The translations under genes were made by a program, and so were the position numbers. Of a stretch of DNA of 64,000 nt, positions 22,401 to 33,278 are shown piece after piece. How positions within the stretch are numbered: the first letter of the stretch is position 1; each line of letters starts with the position of its first letter. Source of the stretch: Desmodesmus armatus (lineage: Eukaryota > Chlorophyta > Chlorophyceae > Sphaeropleales > Scenedesmaceae); assembly GCA_007449985.2 (NCBI GenBank), contig VIIQ02000619.1:1-64000 (forward strand), given 5' to 3'. The notes beneath the pieces were generated by a model. It worked only from the letters and a program-made list of their open reading frames with translations, had not been told where the DNA came from and did not search any database.

Positions 22401-23386
22401 CTACCTGGCAATGGATGTGCCCAGCAGGTAGGTGCCCTCGTACACGGCGTTGGCCCTGAACATGGGGAACACATAGTCCCTCACAAACTCCTCCCTCAGG
22501 TCGTCAATGAAGATGTCCTTCACACCCATCTGCTCAGCCTTGGCACGGGCAGGCTCAAGCTCCTCACCCTGGGGGGGGGGGTGGACAGGGCGGCACCGGG
22601 GTGCAATGGCAGGGAATATCAGCATTGCGGAAGGTCAAAATGGAGGGAAGGGAAGCAAAGTGGTGGTGAAAAGCGGCTGCTAGGATCATACTGCTGCAGC
22701 CAGCAGGAGCACTTGCTGGGAGTGCTGGCTGGGGGTGTCCACACATGCCACTACTGCTACCACACCTGCAACAACACTCTCAGCAGGCTTCAGTAAGGTG
22801 TACGTGCTGCACGCCTTGGATTGCCTTTGCAGGCACCGCTGCTGCATGCTCAGGGAAGCTGCAGCTGCACACGGCGCTGCGTGTTGACTGGTCAAAGTCA
22901 GTCCCTCACCTGTCCCAGGTCAGCAGTGAAGGTGACAACTTCGCAGTTGTATGTGTCCTGCAGCCACTTCAGGATGACTGATGTGTCCAGGCCTCCTGAG
23001 TAGGCCAGCACAACTTTCTTGATGCCCTTCTGGCTGCTGGCCTGAGCCTTGACTGCTGAGACCCGTGCAACCCTGGCTGGCACAGCGCGCCTGCTGGTGC
23101 TGTCAGCAGACACACGGGAGCCATTGAAGGCAGACTTGGATCCTGCGCATACAAGCCAAGCACATATGCATCAGTGGTTGTAGGACTGCACTGCTGCTGC
23201 TCCAGTGATCTGGGGTGTTGGCTGCTGCTGGCTGTCAGCGCGAGGCAGCGGGGGACTGCCGTTCTAAAGACATAAGGGTTTTGAACAATGCATCTACTGC
23301 AAGTTTGTCGGCTGTTCAGCACCGCGATGCCACTGGCACGTGAAGCAGCAACCCTAGTCCAACTCGGAACTACCTGCAAGCGCCAT
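19414..23386 (-). CDS. ASS: Argininosuccinate synthase, plastid
   Basis: Catalyses ATP-dependent condensation of citrulline and aspartate, the penultimate step of arginine synthesis. Nine exons, descending: 23386-23374 (short ATG exon, tentative), 23142-22910 (transit region, then ATP-binding [15 protein letters not shown]), 22568-22405 ([19 protein letters not shown]), 21990-21811 ([20 protein letters not shown]), 21488-21315 ([16 protein letters not shown]), 20910-20748, 20517-20401 ([10 protein letters not shown]), 20035-19901 and 19581-19414 (stop). About 449 codons, as expected for about 400 residues plus a transit peptide. Every junction agrees in phase once one base is restored: in exon 4, AAGCCGACATC should encode LKPDIK but lacks one C (about 21873), shifting the frame. 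In an essential single-copy enzyme this is more likely a sequencing error than a mutation. The start exon is inferred from a donor after ATGGCGCTTGCAG and could be wrong. Confidence 0.95.
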
Positions 23387-23778
23387 ATGAGCCGCTTTCA
23401 GGAGTTGCTTGAGGTGTGGGGCGGTGAAAAGTACTGGACGTGGGCTTGTCCCGTCTGTTGCCCCAGACAACCTTTAGGTCCCCGATAAACCGTTCGCAGA
23501 ACAACCCTAATGCCAGCAGACCAGGGGCTGAACAGCAGCAAAACAAGCGCACAACTGCAGAAAAACTGTCCACCCTGCCGCCATTCAAGCAATGCTTGGA
23601 CGCTCTCTGGCACTTTGGTCACACCTTTGAGTGATCTGGACAGTTTCAACTTCGTCGTTGGTTGGCGTCAGCTCATGACAGCTGCTACTTCAGAACTTGT
23701 GTTTCCTACATTAAATAATTCCCAGGTCGAGTGCAACGCTTACATCTGCGACTGACTCATCCTGCAAAATCGGTCGTC
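23387..23778. promoter_or_regulatory. Divergent intergenic region
   Basis: 392 bp between the putative start codons of argininosuccinate synthase (minus) and the small two-repeat protein (plus). A shared bidirectional promoter is likely from geometry. No TATA box or other motif stood out. Confidence 0.4.
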
Positions 23779-25171
23779 ATGCTGGCCGGCTCTTTGAGGC
23801 GTCAGGCGTTCACCAGTTGTCCTGCAAGGTGCCGCAATTGCTCTATGCAGACCGTTGCACCAATGGGAGCGCACATCAAGGATTGCATGTGGACACCTTG
23901 TCTAATTGTGTCCCCCACTTTCCGACATCCTGCAGGCGGGCTGTGCAGTGTTTCTCCACTGCCCCATCAGGTGGTCTCAACATCCACAAATGTGTTGACA
24001 AAGTGCATGCAGCTAAGCCACTCAGGTATGGGTGACCGTGGCAGCAGTTGCAGTGCAAGACAGCACTTGAAGTGCGGCATCGCGTATCAGTTGTGCAGTC
24101 GTTGTGTTGCTGCAGCAGCGACCAGAAAAAGTTTTGTCACCTCCCGTTCCTTGTTCCGCGGTGTTTCACTTGTGCCCTGCTCAAACAATCTGCCACCGTC
24201 CCTCTCACCAATGCATCCACTGCAGTGAAATCATCAAACTGCACCCTGGCGCCTTAAAGGTTGGTACCTGCCTGCGGGACCACTTGGTGTCGTACCTTAT
24301 GAGTGCAACCAGACAGCTGGGCCTTCCACTACAAAGTGTTGGGAGCGCCACCATGGTCAGCGCAGCATATTAAAGCAGCAGCTCATCCCAGGACCATTTT
24401 GCCCTCCTTATCCTGGCCTACATCTTGACCACTCCCCTGCACAGGGCCTGAAGGAGGGCAAGGCTGATGACATGCTGGCAGCCTTCAACATCAAGACCAT
24501 AGAGCAGCTGGGCACATGGAGGCACTACCGAGCGGCACAGGCCATCTCTGTGCTGGCAGCCACTGAAGATGCAGGCAAGCGGCCTGAGGGGGCCGCCAGC
24601 AACATCAACGGCATTGTTGACAAGGCATTCGAGGCCTCCAGCTTCAAGGAGGTGCTGGCAGCACCCCCCTCAGCACTGCAGGGCCTGGCACCATGGTGGG
24701 TGGCGGGCGGGGGGGGGGGGGGAGGTGGGAGGGGATGCAAGGTGCAGCAGAGGTCGTTGCTGGCAGAGGGACCTGTGGTGGGGGCTGCGCAAGGGGGTGT
24801 GATGTTTGTCAAGCCTCACTAGGGAACCTTCAACCGGATACCACAGCGCACGGTGCAGCTGCGGATGGTACAGGCCATGAATGGTCAAGCAAGCAGGGGA
24901 AGCTTTGACCTGGCACATGTGTGGCCGAATCCTGCAGTGCATCGCAGGGATAGCTTGCCTACGCCGTGTGGCAATGCAACCTTCATATGATGTGAGGCAA
25001 CAACATGGCTGCCTGTGCTGCTCCCACCTTCCATCCTGCAGGACTGATGGTGCCCTGCAGGACCTGGGCATCAAGAGTGTGAGCGACCTGGCCAAGTGGA
25101 AGTATGCAAAGTGGGCTCAGGCCCTCACTGTGCTGGCAGCATACGAGCGGGTGGAGGGAGGCTCACGCTGA
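23779..25171 (+). CDS. Small organelle-targeted two-repeat protein, unknown function
   Basis: Five exons in consistent phase: 23779-23828, 23936-24025, 24226-24259, 24445-24695 and 25042-25171 (TGA). The product is 184 residues. The N-terminus (MLAGSLRRQAFTSCPARR, followed by CFSTAP) looks like a mitochondrial presequence. The rest is two copies of about 55 residues. Copy one runs from KPLSEIIKLHPGALKGL to IKTIEQLGTWRHYRAAQAI and SVLAATE. Copy two runs from SFKEVLAAPPSALQGL to IKSVSDLAKWKYAKWAQAL and TVLAAYE. The pattern L-G-I-K-x-V/I-x-x-L-A/G-x-W resembles helix-hairpin-helix repeats. I do not recognise a named family. A TGTAA polyadenylation motif lies at 25650-25654. The intron after exon 4 starts with a G-run of about 13 bases within 20 bases of the donor. 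Confidence 0.75.
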
Positions 25172-26001
25172 TTGAAGGGTGGGCTGTGTGATTTACCACT
25201 GTAGATAGGTTGCTGGTGTTGATCTTGTTCTGGTGTGTCTCTTGTTGGCAAGACTGCGGATGGCTGTGACAGTCCTGTCTGCCTGGGAATGCTTATGGGT
25301 TGCATACGCATCTGTGATCTGGGTAATAATGATGGCCCAGTAAAGCCAAGGGTGGACTTTTGGCAGTGCACGGATTCTGTGAGGGTCGTGACAGCTGCCA
25401 TGCACCACTGTGTGAGTGGTTGACTGCAGCTGGTTGGCCAGGCTGTTGGTTGCTGGTCACTGCAACTGACCAAGGCTGCTGTAAGGAGCTGGGGTGCCCG
25501 ATTGCAAGTGTGCCCTGGTAGCGGTGACGGCAGAACGGTTTGCCACTTTACAAGAGTGTGTTGGATCCATGCATGCTTGAATTGGGGACCTCAATAGCAA
25601 AACACCGAGGCTTGCCAAGACAAGTCCTGCTTCTGCAGCAGGTAGAAACTGTAAATATACAAGGTGACTGAGGCTGACAATGGACTGCATGCACAGCAGG
25701 CACAGTGATGATAGCATGACACCACAGCAGAAAGAAGGGAAACCACAGCACCCACATGGGTAGACTCCTGCACAAGCCAGGTCACTCACATGCAGCAGCA
25801 TGGTCCTACTGCTGGTGACAGGAGCTCCCTCCAGGAGCTGCACCGCACACCCGCAGCTGCCGGCCTTGCTTACCCAGCACAAGACAGGACAGCAACCACT
25901 GCTGAGTGGGGACCTTGCAGGGGCTCCCTGTGCCGAGTGCAGCACATGCACAAGCTGCATAAGCCTGCAGCACAGGTGCGCCTTTGCATGTGCCTGCCTC
26001 A
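25172..26001. other. Convergent 3' region
   Basis: No gene recognised. It lies between the stop codons of the two-repeat protein (plus) and the Med8-like gene (minus). TGTAA motifs occur on the plus strand at 25650-25654 and on the minus strand at 25552-25548. If both are used, the two transcripts overlap at their 3' ends by roughly 100 bases. Confidence 0.5.
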
Positions 26002-27973
26002 TCACTGCTGGTGGTAGCGTGGCCACAACTCTCCACTGACTATCTTGGCCACCAAGCTGTCTATCTCAGCCTCAGTCGTGGGCACTACACTACCTGCAGC
26101 TGCTGGAGGGGCAGACTCACCCCTGCCCCGTTTCTGGCCTGTCTTTGTTGGCTGCGGTGGTGGTGGGGTATCGACCAGCGCGCTGCCTGCCTGCTCCCTG
26201 CCTTTCTGTGCAGTTGCTGCTGCCAGCCCAATGCGCCTGGTGGTTGCCTCAAGCTCCCTGCGTTTCGGGCCCTGCAACAGCATGATGGGACATACAGGAG
26301 GTGACACACAGCACATAGACGCGACGGGTGCAGTAGCATTGGCAGATGCGGTCACAACGGACATGTACATGTGCTGGCTGTTGAGCACTACCGTCTGGCA
26401 GCAAGGCCAGCAGTCTGGTTTCAGAGCCATACTGCAAAGCCACCTAATAAAGCTGTCACCCTGACTGTCATAGCTGCAGCCACCCAACCCCGTCCCTCAC
26501 ATTTGGGTCCAGCAAGCCTGGTGTCAGCTCTGGGGGTGTTGGGTTGATGGGTGAGTCCTTGATCACATGGTCCTGATTAGTCAGCCAGGCAACCATCTCC
26601 TGCAGCTCACTGACCTGCAGCATCACACACAACCAATCAAAGCACCGTGCTGAGCAGCTGACAGCTGTCCAGCTGGCACTTCACACTGAGCCACATCATC
26701 AGGGTGCAACTCACCGCCGCACCAACATGGCCACCATGCCACCACACTGCAATCTACTGCGGCTGAACATGGCAAGCATACTACTGCTGATATCTTCATG
26801 TTCAGGAGGACTGCTAACAGCGCGGCACAGACTGTTGACACGTTCTACTTGCACACTGGGCCATACCACATCAAGACTTTTTCCACACCCTTGCAAGCAT
26901 ACTGCTGACACTGTAACGTTGAGCAGGACTGCTGGCAGCACGCCGGCATACCGCAACTGCACACTAGAGTGAAGCATCAGACTGCAAATCCATCGCCACA
27001 ATGCTGCAAGCATACTACTGCTGACACTGTGGTGTTGTGAGGAAGACTGCTAGCAGCGCCGCACCAGGTTGTTGGCATACTCCAGGCACAGCCGTGGCTC
27101 TGTGACCAGCTGCTGCAGGCCTCCAGGCATGGCCGCTTTCCATGCTGCCTCCTGATCAACCTGCTCCGGCAGCAGCCTGCTCGCCAGCATCTCAGGCAAG
27201 GCTGCACATACAGCACACAAGCACAGAAGGGAGGCACAGGCTGTGAGTTGACACCGAACATGCAAGCAGCACGTGCTGGCTCAAGGTATGAGTCCAACAG
27301 GCAACGTGTGCTGGGTGGGCACAATGGCCGCAACTCACCAGAGCTGCTGGGTGGCGGCATCTATGTGATGTTGCTGTGCATGCTGCAGCGACGTACATCT
27401 GAACTCAGCTGTTTGTCAAACATGCAATCCAGTGCAACCCTGAGCCTGCTCACCATTCTCTATGCCTGGGTTGTCCACAAACTTTGGATAGACAGCGTAC
27501 TGTCGCAGCAGTGGCCGCAGCTCCACCATCACCTGCAAGCAACAGCCAGCCCAGCAAACCTGCTCACAAACACTGCTGTCATGTGTGACTACGCATGTCA
27601 ACTCCATGCGGAACATATGCCACTGCTGCTCAGCATTCACAGGTTAAGGCTGCTTCTTGTTTGTTGGTCACAGGACAGCACCTGGTGGTGTGCGATGTTG
27701 ATCACAGCCAGCTTGTCCAAGAAACCCTTCCAGTGAGTTCCTTGCGTCTGCATCTCAACCAGCAAGCCATCTATAACCCTGATCAAGTCTGTGATACGCT
27801 TCTGCACCTGCACATCAACAGCACAGCAGACACGGTGGGCCTGTGAGCTTTAGGGTGCTACCCTTGGCTTACTGGCTGCTGAACCAGCATACCTCTCGCA
27901 AATTGAGCTCTGTAGGGCCTGTTCCGAAGCACAACTGCGCCACAGGAGCATTCACAGCTGCTGTTGCTGCCAT
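26002..27973 (-). CDS. Mediator complex subunit 8-like protein
   Basis: Six exons, all in phase: 27973-27893 (ATG), 27807-27682, 27532-27454, 27201-27065, 26614-26501 and 26271-26002 (TGA). The product is 268 residues. The middle part matches the general layout of Med8: a helical region with a conserved Trp (THWKGFLDKLAVINIAHHQ), then ELRPLLRQYAVYPKFVD, then LPEMLASRLLPEQVDQE, followed by helices and a charged tail containing KTGQKRGRGE. Med8 is part of the Mediator head and links RNA polymerase II to transcription factors. The assignment comes from remembered family layout, not an alignment, so it is tentative. No indels were needed, in contrast to the two upstream minus-strand genes. Intron 4 contains a three-copy degenerate repeat, annotated separately. 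Confidence 0.65.
26700..27062 (-). repeat. Three-copy degenerate intronic tandem repeat
   Basis: In the Med8-like intron, minus strand, three blocks share the pattern GCnGCTnnnAGCAGTC-CT-CTCAAC/ACAAC...GTGTCAGCAGTAGTATGCTTGC. They begin near 27060, 26945 and 26830. Copies differ by substitutions and small gaps. The segment GTTGGTGCGGCGGTGAG at the far end (about 26710) resembles the donor-proximal sequence CTGGTGCGGCG at the start of the intron. Confidence 0.65.
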
Positions 27974-28958
27974 GGTGATCCTGCTCAGTGATCTACAGTG
28001 CTCAACGCAATCGCAGCAATACCGAACTCGACTGGGACTGGGCGTAAAGCAATGTGAACATCAACGGATCAACGCATTTTGCCGGGGATTTGGTGCAGGT
28101 CATGTGACATAGACATTCCTGTGACAGGCTGTAGCATGACTGTCAGGCATGGGGAGTTACAAATCAAGTTTGCCGTCAACGGCAGGCAACGAGGCACATA
28201 CATGTGGCTCTCGAGATCTTGTTTGCAGCTTGATTCTGTTTGCCATAAGCAACCACCAAGGGGTACAAAAAAGGAGCACCAGCTCCTGCAGTGCGGAACA
28301 TGCAAGGGTGCAACAAAGGCCATGTGAGGGGGCTCACACTGCAGGTGCACATAGATGAACATATCAACAGCAGCAACCACTCTCCAGACAGGCATCCGCT
28401 GCCAGGGAACAAAAGCCACGAACCAGAAGACTTGTTGGACATGAAATGTAGCGCACCCACGCGCCATACCCAGATGACCGCTTCAGAGAGGTCCCTTCCA
28501 ATATGACACGCAATGAAATGGGGCGGTCTGCTGCTGGCCGCAGCGCACTGCGAGCTGTTGCAGCTCTGCAAGTGCAACAATGTGGGGTTGTCACCATGTG
28601 ACACATGCAAAGACAGATGCTTGTCGGTCACAAAGCAAGAACACAGTGTGTGATGGTCCTTGTGATGTCCAGATGACCAGACTGCCATCTGGTCAACCAC
28701 TTGCAGGGCGGCTGAGGCATGCGTCACAAACTGGCACTCACTTCACTCTTGAGTGAACCACGTCAAACACGGTCACCACCATCAGAACCTGTCATGTCTC
28801 AGCGTGCACAGGACAAACTGCTGCCTCAGACAGAACACGATACACTGCCAATAAAATACATACTCACAGAATGAAATAGGAGCGGTGAACAAACCATCAG
28901 AATCGACCACCAGCAAGTGGACTGGCAAATGTGTACGTGGACGGTAGTGCGTAACAAG
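27974..28958. other. Intergenic region, nothing recognised
   Basis: Holds the promoter side of the Med8-like gene and the 3' UTR of the alginate-lyase-like gene, both minus strand. Minus-strand TGTAA occurs near 28155. Open frames in this stretch have no recognisable domain and no supporting splice structure. Confidence 0.5.
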
Positions 28959-31900
28959 TCATCTGCACAAGCTTGCGAGGCTGAGCCCAGGCCTCCAGAG
29001 CTGGTATGCTGTGTCAGCATGGGTCAGTGTCCCCTGGCCCCAGTGGAACTCATGATGCTCCACAGGGTAGCGCTTGATCAGCGCGGCAGTCTCAGGCATG
29101 GCAATGCCAAGTCGCCCCACATAGTGGTTGTACCTGCACAGCACAGCAACCAGCAACACAGGAACCGAGTTGATGTGCGAGACAATCCCACCACTACTCG
29201 CTCAGTACTATCAGAGACTGCCCGGCCTGAGACTTACTTCACTGCTCCTGGGTGACATGTATGTAAACACAGGAAGGTGTGAAACCCTGTACGCTTGCAA
29301 GCAACGACCTGACATGCACCAACTGCCTAGAAGACCCCACTACAAGGGGATGATAAGCATCAGTAGGGGCACTGCACAGTGCTCGGGCACCCACCCTATC
29401 TCCCAACCAGTGGGCAGCCACTTGACACCTAGGAGGTACTTGACGCCATCAAGCAGGGTGCTGACCACACTCCCATCTGGCTTGCGTGCGTTCCAGAGCT
29501 GCTGCTGTATGTCAAATACCCTGCGAGGCAAACGGCACATACGTGGGTTGCAGGTAGCCATAGCAGTGTTTAGCACATGCAGTTGACCCCTCCCTGGTAC
29601 AATGCTAGGGCTCCACATGGTGTGTCGCATGTGTGCCCTTGCTGTTGGTTGTGTAGGACAGAACGACACAGCAGTTGCTGTGGGTCTTCAAGCTGTTCTG
29701 GTACCCCTGTACCACAAGTGCCTCCAAAAGCCCACTGCCACAGCCCCCAGCACTCACCACTGTGTGCCAGTCGGGGGTGTTGGCATGGAGGTGTCATAGA
29801 ACCGGAAGCCTTCAGGCAGCAGGGCCTCCTGCTTCCCAGCGTCCCAGGCGTTTATGATGCGTGCATGCAGCTCCATGGCAGACACCAGTGCAAAGCCAGC
29901 AGTTGAGAACAGGTCCAGGTCCTGCTGCCAGGCCATCTCAGCAGTTTGCAGCAGTGCACCCAGCCCGAATTCACTGTGGTAGATGTCCTGCACAGCAACA
30001 ACAGCGGCAGCCATGCAGCCCTCAAGCAAAGCCTCAGCACTGCCACACCCTGGCACCCGACAAAATCCAACACATCTGCATAGTCTTCATCAGTCCAGAG
30101 ATGCGTGAAGGTAACTCATGCCTGCATGGCAGCAAATGCAGATAGAACAGGAAGTCATCTCAGGTGCGCTCGGCTCCTTCTGACGCCATCACGTATAGGA
30201 GGTCCACCCCCACACAAACTTCAACATATCGCAAGCCAGCCAGCTTGACCAACGGGCCCGCTGACGCCACCCCTTGACCTACCCTCAAGGTCTCAGTGCA
30301 CTCCCCCAGGACCCGGCCAGCACTGTATGCAGGGTCCCGCCCCCAGCGCAAGTAGCTGGTTGTCGTTGCCCTGAACAGGTCAACTGCCTTGGTGAAGAGC
30401 GCCGTGTCATCCGTCACAACAGAGACGGCCATGAAAGCCTCAGCAATGGTGGCGTGCCTGTGGAGCAAATGCAGGGCGGCAGCTCTTGTCAGGTGGCAGA
30501 GACTGAGCCAGCACTGCGGGCAGATGACGACACCATTGCACCTTGCATGCATGCCCGATTCAGCCGTGCTTTGAGACAAGCCACCCTGCCACAGCCTGGA
30601 AGGGCAAACCAACCTTGCGTAAGCCTCTGAAGTGCACTCATATGATGTAAACTCCAAACAACTAGCTATGTGAGAATTGAACACTCAGGAATGTCTCCGC
30701 ACGATGCTCTCACCAGTTTCCATACACGTTCGGGTTGCCGGCGGCCACTGCAGCAGGCGTTGACACGTCAATGTAGGTCATCATCTGCGGCTTGACGTAG
30801 GTGTTGAACCAGCTGACAAAGGCCATGCGCACAGGCCCAAAAGCTGCCTCCATCCGCAGTAGCTCAAGTGACCGAGCCATGGCTGCTACACCCCACCCAG
30901 CCTGCAAAGGGCCGTTTTGACCGCCAAACTGCTTGTTGGCGTTGGCCCAAGCGGTTATGATTGCGAATGCATTTTGAGCATAGCGTCGATCTTTGGTGGC
31001 ATGGAAGGCCAGGGCCTGCTTGTACACCATTTGGCCATCCAGCTCAACAAAGGAGACATGGCCACAGATGCCAAGAGGAGCGAAAGGGGGGTAGTTGTTT
31101 GGACATGAGCGCGTGTCCTCCTCCCACCCACCATACCTGCGACACATTGAGTTGTGGCCCAGTCAGCACTGCTGCAATGCCAAGTGGGACACCAGGACTG
31201 CTACTGAGATGCGGGACGTGTTGCATCACTGCACAGCAACACTGTGCTAGCACACATCATGTGCCCACATGACTGAGCTGTATGCAGCACAAGCATGTCA
31301 GCACCAACGTCCGCCTTACTTGGTTGCGACTTTGGCCATGGGGTAGGGCCCAGGGGCCCAGCTGATGGGTGTGTTGACGGGAGGGTTCCACACAACACTG
31401 GCATTGAAGCGGTAAAACTTGGGCGGCACCTGCACACGCAAATCAGCAGCAAGCGAGCATGTGCTGCTGTCTTGCTTTGGGCTGCTCACTGCCCGTGCAC
31501 GTGCATGTGAGCGGCAGACGAGGCGGGAAACTCCACTGCTGGCTATGCTGTGCTGCTTCAGTTCTAGACATGCTGGGGGCTGCATGAGCTACTGAGCATG
31601 CAATTGCCAGAACAAAAGTCACGACTGTGGCGCACCGATTCTCCTGACAGCATGTTGCTCCGTGCCCCTATCTGTGGGGTGACACTGCGGTTGATGCGGA
31701 ACTGCATGAGGGCGATCTCAGTTGTGCTCATCAGCCCAGCTGGGTGGACGAAGGTAGTGCCTGCAGGGGCGGTGCGCCGCACTTGCACACGCATGCGCAT
31801 GGCAGATCGCCGCAGGGCGCCTGAGATCTTGTAGGTCAGGGCAAGGCCCCTGGCTTTCACGGCGCGTATCTGTGCGCTTGTCAGTGCTGGGGCTGTGATG

Positions 31901-32775
31901 ACGTTTTGTAAGACCTGCCGCGACTGCAAGAAGGTTGGCACAAGTGCTGTTCCCTTGGCAACACAGCCTGATGCGGGCTGGCCTCTGATGAGAGCGTTGG
32001 ACGACCAGTAGTATTGGGGCGGGAATGCATAGCGCCCGGCTGCAAGGTCAAGGTCTGGGCGTGGAGTGACTGCTGCTGTTGCGGCTTGAGCGGCTGTTGC
32101 CCGTGCAGCTGCTGCCTGAGCTGCTGGGGGCAGCGGCTTGGGCTCATACAGCTGACAGCATTGCACGTAGATTGCAACTGCATCTACGCTATCCACTGGG
32201 AGCTGCCCGCACTGCACTTGCTGCTCTTCAGAGCTACAGTTGGTCGGTAATTGTACCTGCCCGGCTGCAAGATCAAGGTCTGGGAGTGGAGTGACTGCTT
32301 CTGTTGCACCTTGAGCGGCTGTTGCTCGTGCAGCTGCTGCCTGAGCTGCTGCGGGCAGCGGCTGGGGCTCATACAGCTGACAGCATTGCACGTAGACTGC
32401 AACTGCATCTACGCTGTCCACTGGGAGCTGCCCGCACTGCACTTGCTGCTCTTCTGAGCTACAGTTGGTCGGTACTTGCACCTGCCCGGCTGCAAGATCA
32501 AGGTCTAACCGTGGTGTCACTGCTTCTGTTGCATCTCGAGCGGCTGTTGCTTGTGCAGCTGCTGCCTCAGCTGCTGCGGGCAGCGGCTTGGGCTCATGCA
32601 GCTGACAGCATTGCACGTAGACTGCAACTGCATCTACGCTGTCCACTGGGAGCTGCCCGCACTGCACTTGCTGCTCTTCTGAGCTACAGTTGGTCGGTAC
32701 TTGCACCTGCTGCTGCAACTGCTGGGCGCAGGGGCTTTGAGAAGATGCAAGGAACAGCAGCAGAACCAACAGCAT
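28959..32775 (-). CDS. Secreted alginate-lyase-superfamily protein with triplicated Cys-rich repeat
   Basis: Exons: 32775-about 31636 (donor tentative), 31429-31320, 31136-30714, 30457-30283, 29987-29758, 29520-29395 and 29133-28959 (TGA). All junctions agree in phase, giving about 792 residues. The N-terminus MLLVLLLFLASSQSPCAQQ is a signal peptide. Residues about 24-248 are three copies of a 75-residue (225-bp) unit, each with NCSSEEQQVQCGQLP, VQCCQL and an Ala-rich stretch. The C-terminal half matches the polysaccharide-lyase 'alginate lyase' (PF05426-like) fold: SVVWNPPVNTPISW, a helical toroid with ALAFHATKDRRYAQNAF, VYGNWHATIAEAF, DIYHSEFGLGALLQTAEMAW and the terminal EIGYNHYVGRLGIAMPETA. 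NW-H and the Tyr/His in YNHY are the kind of residues expected at the active site. The substrate is unknown; it may be a cell-wall or extracellular uronic-acid polysaccharide. Confidence 0.85.
32026..32705 (-). repeat. Three 225-bp in-frame coding repeats
   Basis: The landmark ACAGTTGGTCGGTA recurs at 32236, 32461 and 32686, exactly 225 bp apart. The repeats encode the 75-residue Cys/Ala-rich unit of the alginate-lyase-like protein. Similarity is very high at the DNA level, indicating recent duplication or gene conversion. Confidence 0.92.
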
Positions 32776-33278
32776 TCTTCTGTACTACAGTAGCATGGCA
32801 TGCGGCACCACTGCATCGATCATGTGTCCTTGTTGTCTCAAAGATTGGTCGCCGTTGTTGAATACTTCCCGGAGGTGAAGACGTCTTCCCGCGGGTAGTG
32901 ATTATGAGTGGGATGGGACCAGTGGTGAGGACAAATCAAAGGGTGTGTTGAAATTGAAAACTTGACGGTGTTCGCGAAGCTTGTGGTGTATGGGCCGGGG
33001 TATAAACCTGGGGGCACAAACGTTGCAATGCATGGATGCACATGCATGGTCTCAAAGGGCAATGGCTTTGCCAATGGCGCCCTCATCATCTCTTCAACAA
33101 GCATATACAGTACCCAAATGAGGTATCGCCCGATTCACAGCCACTGGGGCAGTGCCCTGCCTCAAATCACTGAATCACCGCCACAACTCCCCTGGGGGAC
33201 ATCATGCCATGATGATGGCGACTCAAATACCCCTCTCAGCACCATGCATGCGTCAGAATTTACACTGATGCCTGTCAG
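32776..33278. other. Intergenic region
   Basis: Holds the promoter of the alginate-lyase-like gene and the 3' UTR of ODA16, both minus strand. A minus-strand TGTAA at 33264-33260 lies about 15 bases after the ODA16 stop codon. No gene recognised. Confidence 0.5.
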
